DNA from: Thermohalobaculum sp039030715
GTDB taxonomy: Bacteria; Pseudomonadota; Alphaproteobacteria; Rhodobacterales; Rhodobacteraceae
DNA length: 64,000 nt
Assembly (NCBI GenBank): GCA_039030715.1
Contig: JBCCDU010000005.1
Span: forward strand, 1 to 64,000
Direction of reading: 5' to 3'
Positions within the stretch are counted from its first letter, which is position 1. Every line of letters begins with the position of its first letter. Both the position numbers and the translations under genes were made by a program. The notes under the pieces were generated by a model, which was not told the DNA's origin, made no database searches, and saw nothing but the letters and a program-made list of their open reading frames with translations. Below are positions 40,702-50,641 of this stretch, piece by piece.

Positions 40702-40879
40702 TTTTTATCTCCTAGATGCCCTAGATGGGAATTCATGGTGGCATCACCAGACATCTCACATTTAAGTGCGCCCGAATCGGGTCGCGTTTCTGTGACGTCT
40801 CTCACATCCCGTGCATTTTCCGTGCAGTCAGCGCATGGTGAGCGCGCCGAAGCTCTGATCCGGAAAGGAGAATAACCCC

Positions 40880-42391
40880 ATGATCTTTATGGATTTTGTC
40901 GCAACCAGCCTGCAGTTTCTTGCGGCGCTTTTCGTGACAGCCATCGGGATCGGCGTGCTGGCCCTGCTCGCGATGTTTGTGATCGACCGGATGCAGGTGG
41001 CCGATGCGGTGCGGCGCAATTATCCCGTGCTGGGCCGGTTTCGCCACATCTTCACCGAGCTGGGGGAGTTCTTTCGCCAGTATTTTTTCGCCATGGATCG
41101 CGAGGAACTGCCCTTCAACCGGGCACAGCGCGACTGGATCGGGCGGGCGGCCTCGGGCAAGGGCAACACCATTGCTTTCGGCTCGACCCGCAACCTGGGA
41201 CTGCCGGGAACCGCGATCTTTGCCAACACCGCCTTTCCGGTGCTGGACGAGGATGTGGCGGCGACCGAAACGCGGATCATCGGGCCGACCGCGCGCCATC
41301 CTTACGCGGCACCCAGCTTCTTCAACATTTCCGGCATGAGCTTCGGCGCCCTGTCCCGCCCTGCGGTGAAGGCGTTGAGCCGGGGCGCATCCGAGGCCGG
41401 GATCTGGATGAACACCGGCGAAGGCGGCCTAAGCGACTGGCATCTGGAGGGGAATTGCGACCTGGTCTTTCAGATCGGGACGGCGAAATACGGCGTGCGC
41501 GATGCGAATGGCGCCCTCTCCGACGAGCATTTGCGCATCGTCGCCGCCCATCCCCAGATCAAGATGTTCGAACTGAAGATGAGCCAGGGTGCAAAACCCG
41601 GCAAGGGCGGCATTCTTCCCGCCCAGAAGGTGACGCCGAAAATCGCCGAAATCCGCGGCATCCCGGTCGGTCATGCCTCGATCAGCCCGAATCGGCATCC
41701 GGAGATCGCCAATATCGACGACCTGCTCGACATGACTACGCGCATTCGGGAGGTCACGGGAAAACCCTGCGGTTTCAAATCGGTAATCGGTAGTTTTGAC
41801 TGGCTGGAGGAGCTTTGCACCCGCATCCACGCGCGTGGGCTGGAGGATGCACCCGACTTCATCGCGGTGGACAGCGGCGATGGCGGCACCGGTGCTGCCC
41901 CGATGCCGTTGATGGACAATGTGGGCCTCACGATCCGCGAGGCGCTGCCGCTCGTCTCGGACATCCTGCACCGGCACGGGCTGCGCGAGCGGATCCGTCT
42001 GATCGCCTCGGGCAAACTGATCAACCCGACAGATGTGGCCTGGGCGCTGGCGACGGGCGCCGATTTCGTGACCTCCGCCCGGGGCTTTATGTTCTCGCTC
42101 GGCTGCATTCAGGCGCTGAAATGCAATCGCAACACCTGCCCGACCGGCATCACCACCCATAATCCGCGCTTTCAGAAAGGACTGGTCCCGCGAGAGAAAT
42201 ACCGGAAAGTGGCGGAATACGCGAAATCGGTGATCCACGAAGTCGAGATGATCGCCCATAGCTGCGGCGCGGCGGAGCCACGCGGTCTGCGCCGCCACCA
42301 TGTGCGGATCGTGCAGGAAAACGGCCGCTCCATCCCGATGGACAAGCTGTTTCCGCGTCCGGAGGAGACCGGCGAGCCCGCTCTCAGATGA
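40880..42391 (+). CDS. FMN-binding glutamate-synthase-like protein
   Basis: 503 aa. An N-terminal membrane span (residues about 9-32) precedes the conserved GltS FMN-binding TIM-barrel: NISGMSFGALSRPAVKALSRGASEAGIWMNTGEGGL, then FIAVDSGDGGTGAAP, and DFVTSARGFMFSLGCIQALKCNRNTCPTGITTHN with the Cys residues that bind the 3Fe-4S cluster region. These belong to the glutamate synthase large-subunit alpha/beta barrel family without the amidotransferase domain. GGAGAA upstream. The 3' end overlaps the convergent next gene by 8 bp. Confidence 0.85.
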   Translation: MIFMDFVATSLQFLAALFVTAIGIGVLALLAMFVIDRMQVADAVRRNYPVLGRFRHIFTELGEFFRQYFFAMDREELPFNRAQRDWIGRAASGKGNTIAFGSTRNLGLPGTAIFANTAFPVLDEDVAATETRIIGPTARHPYAAPSFFNISGMSFGALSRPAVKALSRGASEAGIWMNTGEGGLSDWHLEGNCDLVFQIGTAKYGVRDANGALSDEHLRIVAAHPQIKMFELKMSQGAKPGKGGILPAQKVTPKIAEIRGIPVGHASISPNRHPEIANIDDLLDMTTRIREVTGKPCGFKSVIGSFDWLEELCTRIHARGLEDAPDFIAVDSGDGGTGAAPMPLMDNVGLTIREALPLVSDILHRHGLRERIRLIASGKLINPTDVAWALATGADFVTSARGFMFSLGCIQALKCNRNTCPTGITTHNPRFQKGLVPREKYRKVAEYAKSVIHEVEMIAHSCGAAEPRGLRRHHVRIVQENGRSIPMDKLFPRPEETGEPALR

Positions 42392-43196
42392 TGAACATCC
42401 CGAAGGCATCCCGGGGCCCGATCCGTTCGCGGTTCGGCCCCTTCAATGCGATCCCAGTCAACCCCGGCGCCTCGGATACGGGGAACCCGCTGGCCGCCGC
42501 AATGGCGTCCGGGGTCAGGGCATAGAGCACCTGATCATTGGCAAGACGCAAGGCAAGGCCACCCTCCACGCGCTCGGCTTCGGCGCCGGTCAATGCCTGT
42601 AGATGCGCCCGATGCGGCGCAGGCTCGGCCAGTGCCAGATAGGCTGCGGCAATCCCCGAAGCGCCGTTGGCGTGGCGCTGGAAGCCCGGTTTCCAGAAAT
42701 TCTCCGGGAATCTGTTGTGGCAGGTGAAGAAGGCCGGCCCCGGCGCGCCGGGCAGCGTGGCGAAGGCCAGGCTGAACGCGACCTCCACCTCTGAGCCGTT
42801 GGGCAGAACCGCCTTGCGCCCAAAGTCGAACGGCGCGTAACCGCCCAGACCCGCCGCCGAAAATCCGGCCACATCCGCCGCCTGGTCCTGCCCGGTGAAA
42901 ACCAGCATCGACATGCCTTCACGGCGCGCCAGAAACTCCTTGTTATGCGCACCGAAGCCAAAGAACGGCGGCACGGCCTCGGCATCGTGCGGCGCCATGC
43001 TTTGCGGCCGGTCCACCTCCAGCATCTCGATGAAACTGCGATCCGCGAACTGCGCGAGGCGGTTCGCCGTTCCCATGTGGTCGGGATGCGAGGCCCGCGG
43101 CGTCAGCGTAAAACCCAAAGCGGCATAGCGCGCCGCCGCCTGATCCAGCGCGCGAACGGCCAGCACGATATGATCGATTGCTCGAAGCCCTGCCAT
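42384..43196 (-). CDS. Glyoxalase-like (VOC) domain protein
   Basis: 270 aa from ATG 43,196, which follows AGAGAGGGG; the longer form has no ribosome site. Opening LRAIDHIVLAVRALDQAAARYAALGFTLTPRASHPDHMGTANRLAQF is a glyoxalase/dioxygenase VOC start with metal-ligand H (IDHIVLAV). A second half (TGQDQAADVAGFSAAGL...ANDQVLYALTPDAIA) suggests a duplicated VOC fold as in Glyoxalase_3. Substrate unknown. Confidence 0.75.
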   Translation of the reverse strand: MAGLRAIDHIVLAVRALDQAAARYAALGFTLTPRASHPDHMGTANRLAQFADRSFIEMLEVDRPQSMAPHDAEAVPPFFGFGAHNKEFLARREGMSMLVFTGQDQAADVAGFSAAGLGGYAPFDFGRKAVLPNGSEVEVAFSLAFATLPGAPGPAFFTCHNRFPENFWKPGFQRHANGASGIAAAYLALAEPAPHRAHLQALTGAEAERVEGGLALRLANDQVLYALTPDAIAAASGFPVSEAPGLTGIALKGPNRERIGPRDAFGMFII

Positions 43197-43325
43197 GATA
43201 ACCCCTCTCTGACCGCCACTTGCAACTGGAAACGGAAAAATATCCGCTGGTTTCAACATCACTTAACCAAGCATAAGGATACACGCGTCATGGTGATCCC
43301 GCTTGCATTGGGGATGGAGAAGACC

Positions 43326-44024
43326 ATGGCGTCGGAACTCGCACTGATCAACGACTATGTCGACAACCACGCCCGTGGCGGCGCAGGCAGGGGTGTTCAG
43401 TGCCTGCTGGTCGATGACAACCGGTTCGACCGCTACAATGTGCGCTATGCGGCAGAGCGTGCGGGCCTCACACTGGCGTTCACCGACGCGGCGACGGCGG
43501 CAGCAGCGCGAGAGCTTATCCGCAACGAGTCCTTCGGCCTGATCATTCTCGATCAGAACCTGCCCGATGGCGCGGGTCTCGATCTGGCGCTGGAAGCCTC
43601 GATCAGTGTGCTGAATGCCAATGCCCCGATGATCATGCTGACCGGGCTGGACGATTCCGCCCTGGCACTCGGCGCGCAGGAGGCAGGTTGCGTCGAATTC
43701 CTAACCAAGAACAGCCTCAACGGCACCAGCTTCGCAGCGGCGCTGCGCCGGGCACTGGACAAGTCCATGGGCTCGGTCGATGCCAGCGAATTCCCGGCTG
43801 CCAGCGACGCGTTTGAAATGATGCTGGAAGGCTTTGGCGAACTTTATCTGGCACAGACCATCAAACCGGTGCTTGGACGCATGCTCTACCTGACCGCGCA
43901 GTTGCACGAGCATGAAGGGCCGATGGGCCGCAGCCAATCCCGCGCCGCATTGGCCGAGCTCGACATGCTGGCCAAGCGCCTCTGGGTCCAGCTCGACAAT
44001 CAGGAAGATACGCGCATCAATTGA
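43326..44024 (+). CDS. Response-regulator receiver protein
   Basis: 232 aa from ATG 43,326 (GGAG 10 bases upstream; earlier starts at 43,290 and 43,314 are possible). Receiver domain about residues 20-140: VQCLLVDDNRFDRYNVRYAAERAGLTL with acidic DD, phospho-acceptor Asp in LIILDQNLPDGAGLDLALEA, and MIMLTGLDDSALALGAQEAGCVEFLTKNSLNG ending with Lys at the expected place. The last 90 residues are helical output without DNA-binding motif, so probably a protein-interaction module. No kinase adjacent. Confidence 0.8.
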   Translation: MASELALINDYVDNHARGGAGRGVQCLLVDDNRFDRYNVRYAAERAGLTLAFTDAATAAAARELIRNESFGLIILDQNLPDGAGLDLALEASISVLNANAPMIMLTGLDDSALALGAQEAGCVEFLTKNSLNGTSFAAALRRALDKSMGSVDASEFPAASDAFEMMLEGFGELYLAQTIKPVLGRMLYLTAQLHEHEGPMGRSQSRAALAELDMLAKRLWVQLDNQEDTRIN

Positions 44025-44202
44025 CGCGCAACACACTCCCTCTGCTCCACAGCCCTGCACGTCGACCCAGATGATGGGTTGATAACTGTCCCATTTCGGC
44101 GCAGCCTTGTTTCGATAGACCCTTGCCCCGCCCCTCCATGGCGGCGGAGGCATTCGCGGTCAGGCCGATCCGGCTGCACAACACGGACAGAGGAGTAAGC
44201 TG

Positions 44203-45816
44203 ATGGATATCAAGCGTAGACTGATGGCGTTGGGGCTGGGCGTGACCCTTGCGATGCCGCTGAGCCTTGCGGCACCAGGCGATGTGCAGGCGGAAACGCC
44301 CCCCAATATTCTGGTGATCGCCAACCGGATCGACGACATCACCTCTCTGGATCCGCAGGAAAGCTTCGAGTTCGCGGGCTCGGACGTTTTGAACAACCTC
44401 TACGGCTCGCTGGTCACGTTCGATCCCAAGGATCTCTCCAGCGGCTATCAGCCTGACATCGCGGAAAGCTGGACGGTCAGCGAGGATGGTCGGGTGTTCA
44501 CCTTCAAGATCCGCCAGGGGCTGACCTTCACCTCCGGCAACGCAGTAACAGCAAAGGATGTCGAGTTCTCGCTGCGGCGCGCCGTGGCCATGAACAAGAC
44601 GCCGAGCTTCATTCTGACGCAATTTGGCTTCACCCCGGACAATATCGGCGAGACGCTGGTGGCACTCGATGACAGCACCTTCCAGCTCACCACCGACAAG
44701 AAATACGCGACCTCCTTCGTGCTGAACTGCCTGACGGCCACCATCGCATATATCGTAGACGCGGAAACGGTGAAAGCGCAGGAGGTGGATGGCGACTGGG
44801 GCAATACGTGGCTGAAAACCAACTCCGCCGGCTCGGGCGCCTACAGCCTGGTGAACTGGAAGCCGAACGAGAGCTATACCCTGAACGCCAACCCCGATTT
44901 CTGGCGCGGAGCGCCCGCGATGAGCCGGGTGATCGTGCGCCATATCGATGAGAGCGCGACCCAGCGTTTGCTGCTGGAGAAGGGCGACGTGGATATCGCC
45001 CGCAATCTCAGCCCCGAGGATGTCGCGGCGGTCGAAGCCAATCCCGATCTGGCGGTCGACAGCGATCTGCGCGGGCGAATCATGTACTTCTCGATGAATC
45101 AGCAGCACCCAATCCTGTCCAAGCCGCAGGTGCGCCAGGCGCTGAAATATCTGGCGGACTATGACGGCATGGCTGGCAGCTTTCTGAACGGGCAATACAC
45201 CGTGCATCAGGCCTTCCTGCCGCTGACCTATATGGGCGAGTTGAAGGACAAACCCTATGCCCTGAATATCGAGAAGGCCAAAGCGCTGCTGACCGAGGCG
45301 GGCCACGCCGACGGCTTCGATCTGGAGATCATCGTGCGCACCGCGCAAGAGCGGATCGAGATCGCGCAGAGCCTGCAGAACAGCTTCAAGCAGGCCGGCA
45401 TAAATGTCTCGATCACCCAAGGCACCGGCAAGCAGACACTCGCGAAGTATCGCGCGCGCGAGTTCGACATCTATGTCGGCGCCTGGGGACCGGACTATCC
45501 CGACCCGCATACCAATGCCGATACCTTCGCCCACAACCCCGATAACCGACAGGAGGCGAACCTGACCGGCAAACTGGCCTGGCGCAACGGCTGGGACATC
45601 CCGCAGATGACGGCCGCAACCTCGGCCGCGGTGGAGGAACTGGATGCAGCCAAACGCGCTCAGATGTATGTCGATATCCAGCGCGAACACCAGCAGACCT
45701 CGCCCTTCGCGCCGATGTTCCAGAAGATCGAACAGATCGGGCGCCGTGCGAATGTTCAGGGCTTCGTGACAGGCTCGGCTATCACGGCGGCCTATTACTG
45801 GACCGTCACGAAGTAA
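44203..45816 (+). CDS. ABC transporter substrate-binding protein, peptide/opine family
   Basis: 537 aa. Signal peptide residues 1-30 (MDIKRRLMALGLGVTLAMPLSLAAPGDVQA). SBP_bac_5 family: NIL VIANRIDDITSLDPQESFEFAGSDVLNNLYGSLV, then SEDGRVFTFKIRQGLTFTSGNAVTAKDVEFSLRRAV. This is the periplasmic receptor of a Dpp/Opp-type importer; substrate not predictable. Separated from the permease genes by a REP-like hairpin, consistent with higher expression of the receptor. Confidence 0.88.
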   Translation: MDIKRRLMALGLGVTLAMPLSLAAPGDVQAETPPNILVIANRIDDITSLDPQESFEFAGSDVLNNLYGSLVTFDPKDLSSGYQPDIAESWTVSEDGRVFTFKIRQGLTFTSGNAVTAKDVEFSLRRAVAMNKTPSFILTQFGFTPDNIGETLVALDDSTFQLTTDKKYATSFVLNCLTATIAYIVDAETVKAQEVDGDWGNTWLKTNSAGSGAYSLVNWKPNESYTLNANPDFWRGAPAMSRVIVRHIDESATQRLLLEKGDVDIARNLSPEDVAAVEANPDLAVDSDLRGRIMYFSMNQQHPILSKPQVRQALKYLADYDGMAGSFLNGQYTVHQAFLPLTYMGELKDKPYALNIEKAKALLTEAGHADGFDLEIIVRTAQERIEIAQSLQNSFKQAGINVSITQGTGKQTLAKYRAREFDIYVGAWGPDYPDPHTNADTFAHNPDNRQEANLTGKLAWRNGWDIPQMTAATSAAVEELDAAKRAQMYVDIQREHQQTSPFAPMFQKIEQIGRRANVQGFVTGSAITAAYYWTVTK

Positions 45817-45852
45817 GCCGGGGATGTGCTCCGCTCGCCAAAAGCGCTTTGA

Positions 45853-45920
45853 TGTCCCGGTCTTGTCCCCGGACCTCGGGCGCAGCAGTGAGGCAGAGGT
45901 CCCGGGTCAAGACCGGGACA
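45853..45920. repeat. REP-like inverted repeat in transporter operon
   Basis: Arms 45,853-45,877 and 45,896-45,920 are inverted copies of about 25 bp that match at 23 positions (core GGTCCCGG / TCAAGACCGGGA type), with an 18-base loop. Such palindromes recur in alphaproteobacterial genomes between genes and stabilise upstream mRNA, so it may raise receptor output over the permease. It lies in the 126-bp gap before the DppB-like gene. Confidence 0.6.
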
Positions 45921-45942
45921 GCTCCGTCTGCCTTGCAAGCGG

Positions 45943-47031
45943 ATGAGCGACGCATCCAGGCAGACCGCCGGTGGATATGGTGCGCCTGGCGCTGGCGGAC
46001 ACAGCTATCTCGCGCGGATGAAACGGCGCGGCCGGGGGCTCTTCGGCGCGCTGACATCGGTGATCGTCACCATGATCGGCCTGCTGTTCGTCACCTTCGT
46101 AATTGGCCGCGTGATGCCGATCGATCCGGTGCTTGCGGTGGTGGGGGAACGCGCCAGCCCGGAATACTATCAAGAGGTCTACGAGAGGATGGGCCTCGAC
46201 CAGCCCATCCTGATCCAGTTCGGCTATTTCCTCGGCGATGTCGTGCAGGGCGATTTTGGCACCTCGACCCTCACCGCGCGTCCGGTGGCCGAGGATATCG
46301 CGCGGGTTTTCCCTGCAACGCTAGAGCTTGCCACCCTCGGCGTCCTGATCGGCATCCTGTTCGGCGTTCCGATGGGTGTGATGGCCGCCGTGCATCAGGG
46401 CCGCTGGCCGGATCAGGTGGTGCGGGTCTTTGGCCTCTTCGGCTATTCCATGCCAATCTTCTGGATCGCACTGATCGGGCTGATGATCTTCTATGGCAAG
46501 CTTGGCTGGGTCGGCGGGCCGGGGCGGCTGGATGTGTTCTATCAGGACATCATCCCGCCCGTGACTGGCATGATCCTGATCGACAGCCTGCTGGCGGGCG
46601 ACATCACGATCTTCTGGAACGCGGTCAGTCATATCGTGCTGCCAGCCTCGATCCTCGGCTATTTCTCGCTCGCCTATATCAGCCGCATGACGCGGAGCTT
46701 CATGATTGAGGAACTGGGTAAGGAATACATCACCACCGCCCGTGTGAAGGGCCTATCCGAGGGAGCGGTCGTCTGGCGCCATGCGCTGGGCAATGTGGCG
46801 ATCCCGCTGATCACGGTGATCGCGCTCTCCTATGCCAATCTGCTGGAGGGATCGGTGCTGACCGAAACGATCTTCGCCTGGCCAGGTCTCGGCCAATACA
46901 TCGCCACGGCGCTGCTCAGCGCCGATATGAACGCGGTGCTGGGGGGTACGGTGGTGGTCGGCCTGGTCTTCGTTGGCCTCAATATGCTGTCGGATGTGCT
47001 CTACCGCATCGTCGATCCGCGCAGCCGATGA
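45943..47031 (+). CDS. ABC permease, DppB-like
   Basis: 362 aa, six spans. LLFVTFVIGRVMPIDPVLAVVGERASPEYYQEVYERMGLDQPI and the EAA loop region MTRSFMIEELGKEYITTARVKGLSEGAVVWRHAL are those of binding-protein-dependent transport permeases of the DppB/OppB type. The first 25 residues (ASRQTAGGYGAPGAGGHS) are a polar extension. ATG 45,943; possible shorter start at MKRRGRG. Confidence 0.85.
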   Translation: MSDASRQTAGGYGAPGAGGHSYLARMKRRGRGLFGALTSVIVTMIGLLFVTFVIGRVMPIDPVLAVVGERASPEYYQEVYERMGLDQPILIQFGYFLGDVVQGDFGTSTLTARPVAEDIARVFPATLELATLGVLIGILFGVPMGVMAAVHQGRWPDQVVRVFGLFGYSMPIFWIALIGLMIFYGKLGWVGGPGRLDVFYQDIIPPVTGMILIDSLLAGDITIFWNAVSHIVLPASILGYFSLAYISRMTRSFMIEELGKEYITTARVKGLSEGAVVWRHALGNVAIPLITVIALSYANLLEGSVLTETIFAWPGLGQYIATALLSADMNAVLGGTVVVGLVFVGLNMLSDVLYRIVDPRSR

Positions 47032-47044
47032 AGGAGGCTGGTAG

Positions 47045-47950
47045 ATGACGACCTGGCGCGAGTGGCTGATGACCGATACGCCCACCTCGCGCGGCCATGC
47101 GAGGACGAGCCAGCTTTACCTCGGCTGGCGCACGTTTTCCTCGAACTGGCTGGCGATGACCGGGTTGGGGATCCTGATCGCGCTGGTCCTGATCTCGGCC
47201 TTCGCGCCCTGGTTGGCGACCCATGATCCATATGCGCAGGACCTGACGGCGCGGCTGACCCCACCCGGCGAAGGCGGCTATCTGCTGGGGGCGGATGAAC
47301 TGGGGCGCGATATCTACAGCCGCATTGTCCATGGCGCCTCGATCACCCTGATGATCGTCGCGCTGGTGACGGTGACGGCACCGGTGATCGGCCTGCTGGT
47401 CGGCACGGTCGCGGGCTATCTGGGTGGTTGGGTGGATATGGTGCTAATGCGCCTGACGGATATCTTCCTGGCCTTCCCGCGCCTGGTCCTGGCGCTGGCC
47501 TTTGTCGCGGCCCTGGGGGCGGGGATCGAGAACGCAGTCCTGGCCATCACACTGACCGCCTGGCCGCCCTATGCGCGGATCGCACGGGCCGAGACGCTGA
47601 CCATAAGGCAAGCCGATTTCATCGCCGCGATCCGGCTGCAAGGGGCGGGGCCGCTGCGGATCATCACCGGGCATATCTGGCCGCTCTGCATGTCCTCGAT
47701 CATCATCCGGGTGACGCTGGACATGGCAGGCGTGATCCTGACGGCGGCAGGGCTGGGCTTTCTGGGGCTCGGCGCACAACCGCCTTTGCCGGAATGGGGG
47801 GCGATGATCTCGGCCGGGCGCAAGTTCATCCTGGACCATTGGTGGGTCGCGACCATGCCGGGCCTTGCGATCTTCATCGTCTCGCTGGGCTTCAACCTAC
47901 TGGGCGACGGTCTGCGCGACGTTCTGGACCCGAAGAAGAACGGCTCATGA
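47045..47950 (+). CDS. ABC permease, DppC-like
   Basis: 301 aa, with an N-terminal soluble stretch and membrane spans from about residue 35. EAA loop DFIAAIRLQGAGPLRIITGHIWPLCMSSIIIRV present. Partner of the DppB-like permease, 13 bp downstream. Ends as ATGA with the ATPase gene. Confidence 0.85.
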   Translation: MTTWREWLMTDTPTSRGHARTSQLYLGWRTFSSNWLAMTGLGILIALVLISAFAPWLATHDPYAQDLTARLTPPGEGGYLLGADELGRDIYSRIVHGASITLMIVALVTVTAPVIGLLVGTVAGYLGGWVDMVLMRLTDIFLAFPRLVLALAFVAALGAGIENAVLAITLTAWPPYARIARAETLTIRQADFIAAIRLQGAGPLRIITGHIWPLCMSSIIIRVTLDMAGVILTAAGLGFLGLGAQPPLPEWGAMISAGRKFILDHWWVATMPGLAIFIVSLGFNLLGDGLRDVLDPKKNGS

Positions 47951-48807
47951 GCGCGCTGCTGACGGTCGAGGATCTCTGGGTCCGCTTTGCAACCCGAACC
48001 GGCGGCACGGTCGAGGCGGTGCGCGGGATCTCGTTCGACGTGGGGCGCGAGCGGCTCGGGATCGTGGGCGAGTCTGGCTCCGGAAAATCCATGACCGGAC
48101 GCGCCATCCTGCGCCTGGTCCGTCCGCCGGGTGTGGTCTCGGCCAAGGCGATCACCTTCGACGGCACCGATCTCACCAGTCTCGGCGAGCGGCAAATGCG
48201 CAGGATCCGGGGGCAGCGGATCTCGATGGTGATGCAGGATCCGAAATTCTCGTTGAATCCGGTCATGACCGTGGGGCGTCAGATCGAGGAGGCCTATCGC
48301 CTCCATACCGGCTCAAGCCATCGCGAGGCAGCCGCCAAAACCATGGAGATGCTGGACGCTGTACAGATCCGCGATCCCGAGCGTGTGGCCGGCCTGTTCC
48401 CACACGAGGTTTCAGGCGGCATGGGCCAGCGCATCATGATCGCGATGATGCTGGCGCCGGGGCCTGAGCTTCTGATCGCGGACGAGCCGACCTCGGCCCT
48501 AGATGTCACAGTCCAGATGAGCGTGCTCAACATCATGGACCGGCTGGTACGCGACCGGGGGATGGGGCTGGTCTTCATAAGCCATGACCTGAACCTGGTG
48601 GCGACCTTCTGCGACCGGATCCTGATCATGTATGCGGGCCGGATCGTCGAGACCTGCAGCGCCGACCGCTTGCACGAGGCAGAGCACCCGTATACCCGCG
48701 GGCTGTTGAACGCGCTGCCCGATCTCGAAACACCCCGCCTGGCGCTTGAGGCGCTCAATCGCGATCCAAGTTGGAAGGAGGCGCCCAGTGTTGATGGCTT
48801 CTCCTGA
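47947..48807 (+). CDS. ABC ATPase, DppD-like
   Basis: 286 aa. Walker A GESGSGKSMTG at residues about 41-48, signature HEVSGGMGQRIMIAMML, Walker B LLIADEPTSALD, and the C-terminal oligopeptide region EHPYTRGLLNALPD typical of Dpp/Opp ATPases. ATG overlaps the permease stop. Confidence 0.9.
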   Translation: MSALLTVEDLWVRFATRTGGTVEAVRGISFDVGRERLGIVGESGSGKSMTGRAILRLVRPPGVVSAKAITFDGTDLTSLGERQMRRIRGQRISMVMQDPKFSLNPVMTVGRQIEEAYRLHTGSSHREAAAKTMEMLDAVQIRDPERVAGLFPHEVSGGMGQRIMIAMMLAPGPELLIADEPTSALDVTVQMSVLNIMDRLVRDRGMGLVFISHDLNLVATFCDRILIMYAGRIVETCSADRLHEAEHPYTRGLLNALPDLETPRLALEALNRDPSWKEAPSVDGFS

Positions 48808-49567
48808 GGGGATCGGCGTGCGCGGGCTCTCGGTCGCGTTCTCCGGCGAACTGGCCGTGCGCGATGCCAGCTTCGCGGTCGCCGAGGGTGACGCCTTCGG
48901 TCTTGTGGGCGAGAGCGGGTCGGGCAAGTCGACCATCCTACGGGCGATCGCGGGCCTGGTTGCCGACTGGTCGGGTGAGATCGCGATCGACGGCAAGAAG
49001 CTGGGCCGCAAACGCGAGGCCGGGTTCTTCCGCAATGTGCAGATGGTGTTCCAGGATCCCTATGCCTCGCTGCATCCGCGCCACACCGTGGACCGAACAC
49101 TGTCCGAGCCACTGATCCTGCACCGCTTCGACCGGGTCGAGGCACGAATCGAGGCAGCGCTCGAGCAAGTAGGCCTCGGCCCCAGTTTCCGCTTTCGATA
49201 CCCCCACCAGCTCTCCGGCGGGCAGCGCCAGCGTGTCGCCATCGCCCGCGCACTGATGCTGGAGCCGAAGATCCTGCTCTTGGACGAACCGACCTCGGCC
49301 CTCGACGTCTCGGTCCAGGCGGAGGTTCTGAACCTGCTGAGCGATCTGCGCCGCGAACGTGGCCTGACCTATCTGCTGGTCAGCCACGATCTGCCGGTGG
49401 TCGCCCATATGTGCGAAAGGATCGCGGTGATGCAGGGCGGCGAGATCGTCGAGGAACTGGCCGTCGAGGCCCTGCGGGGCGGGACCGGTAGCACCGGGCT
49501 GACCCCTTATACACAAAGCCTGATCACCGCCAGCCGAGGCTATGCCACCCAACTTGAAGAGAGTTGA
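48788..49567 (+). CDS. ABC ATPase, DppF-like
   Basis: 259 aa from GTG 48,788 (GGAGG 7 bases upstream; ATG 48,794 is the alternative). Walker A GESGSGKSTI, signature HQLSGGQRQRVAIARAL, Walker B ILLLDEPTSALD, then VSHDLPVV. Second ATPase of the importer. Start lies inside the DppD-like 3' end (20-bp overlap), so translation is coupled. The usual C-terminal PAG...C oligopeptide motif is short. Confidence 0.88.
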   Translation: MLMASPEGIGVRGLSVAFSGELAVRDASFAVAEGDAFGLVGESGSGKSTILRAIAGLVADWSGEIAIDGKKLGRKREAGFFRNVQMVFQDPYASLHPRHTVDRTLSEPLILHRFDRVEARIEAALEQVGLGPSFRFRYPHQLSGGQRQRVAIARALMLEPKILLLDEPTSALDVSVQAEVLNLLSDLRRERGLTYLLVSHDLPVVAHMCERIAVMQGGEIVEELAVEALRGGTGSTGLTPYTQSLITASRGYATQLEES

Positions 49568-50623
49568 ATGACCGACATCATCGCCTGTTTCGACGGCCAC
49601 AACGACACGATCATGAAACTGGAGAAGGCCGCCCGGCTGGGGCAGTCCGATGCGTTTGTCGAGGGAAACCCGGCGCTGGATATCGACCTGCCGCGGGCGC
49701 GCGAGGCTGGGTTCGCCGGTGGGCTGTTCGCGATGTATACGCCCTCGCGCCTCGCCCATCTGGACGAGCCATACGATCACGGCAATCCCGAGAACTACAC
49801 CGCCGTCCCGCAGGCGGACGCGCTGGCCTTCACGCTGGCGATGTTCGCGCGGATGCACCGGCTGGCGCGGGCGCATGCAGACGACCTGGCGATCTGTGCG
49901 TCGGTGGCAGAGGTCCGCGCGGCCATGGCCTCCGGACGCCTGGCGATGGTGCCGCATATCGAGGGGGCGGAGTGCATCGACCCAGACCTCGCCACGCTGG
50001 AGGTCCTGCACGCGGCGGGCCTGCGCTCGCTGGGTCTGGTCTGGTCGCGACCCAATGTGTTCGGCGACGGTGCCCCGATGGATGCCCAACCGGTGTTGCA
50101 ACCGGGCGAGGGCCTGACCGACGCGGGCCGCGAGTTGGTGCGCGCCTGCAACCGCCTACGCATTCAGATCGATCTGTCGCATCTGACCGAGCGCGGCTTC
50201 TGGGACGTGGCCGCATTGACGGATGCACCGCTGGTTGCCAGCCACTCCAATGTCCACGCGATTTCGCCCACCGCGCGGAACCTGACCGACAAGCAATTGG
50301 CGGCGGTGGCCGAGAGCGGCGGTCTGGTCGGCCTCAACTTCAACGTCGGCTTCCTGCGCGAAGATTGCGGCGAGGAGGACACGCCGATCACCCAGATGCT
50401 GCGCCATCTGGATCACATGCTGGCGCATCTGGGCGAGGATGGCGTCGCCCTCGGCTCGGACTTCGATGGGTGCCAATTGCCCGAGGAAATCGGCGACGTC
50501 ACTGGCCTGCCCCGCCTGGTCGCTGCGATGCGCCAAGCCGGCTATGGCGAAGACTTGATCGCCAAGATCTGTCGCGAAAACTGGCTGTCGGTGATGGACC
50601 GCGCCGGGATCGGCGAGGTCTGA
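49568..50623 (+). CDS. Membrane-dipeptidase family (M19) peptidase
   Basis: 351 aa. Metal-binding GHND in CFDGHNDTIMKLEK, then HIEGAE, LSHLTERGFWDV and SDFDG motifs match M19 dipeptidases (renal dipeptidase family). It starts directly after the ATPase stop (TGAATG), so it is part of the importer operon and could cleave imported dipeptides. Cytoplasmic, no signal peptide. Substrate probably D- or L-dipeptides (inference). Confidence 0.88.
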   Translation: MTDIIACFDGHNDTIMKLEKAARLGQSDAFVEGNPALDIDLPRAREAGFAGGLFAMYTPSRLAHLDEPYDHGNPENYTAVPQADALAFTLAMFARMHRLARAHADDLAICASVAEVRAAMASGRLAMVPHIEGAECIDPDLATLEVLHAAGLRSLGLVWSRPNVFGDGAPMDAQPVLQPGEGLTDAGRELVRACNRLRIQIDLSHLTERGFWDVAALTDAPLVASHSNVHAISPTARNLTDKQLAAVAESGGLVGLNFNVGFLREDCGEEDTPITQMLRHLDHMLAHLGEDGVALGSDFDGCQLPEEIGDVTGLPRLVAAMRQAGYGEDLIAKICRENWLSVMDRAGIGEV

Positions 50624-50641
50624 ACCCGCCGCCGCGCAGAC

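Noticed and set aside
42945..43325. 127-residue N-terminal extension of the response regulator
   Set aside because: It overlaps the opposite-strand glyoxalase gene; the receiver domain begins after 43,326.
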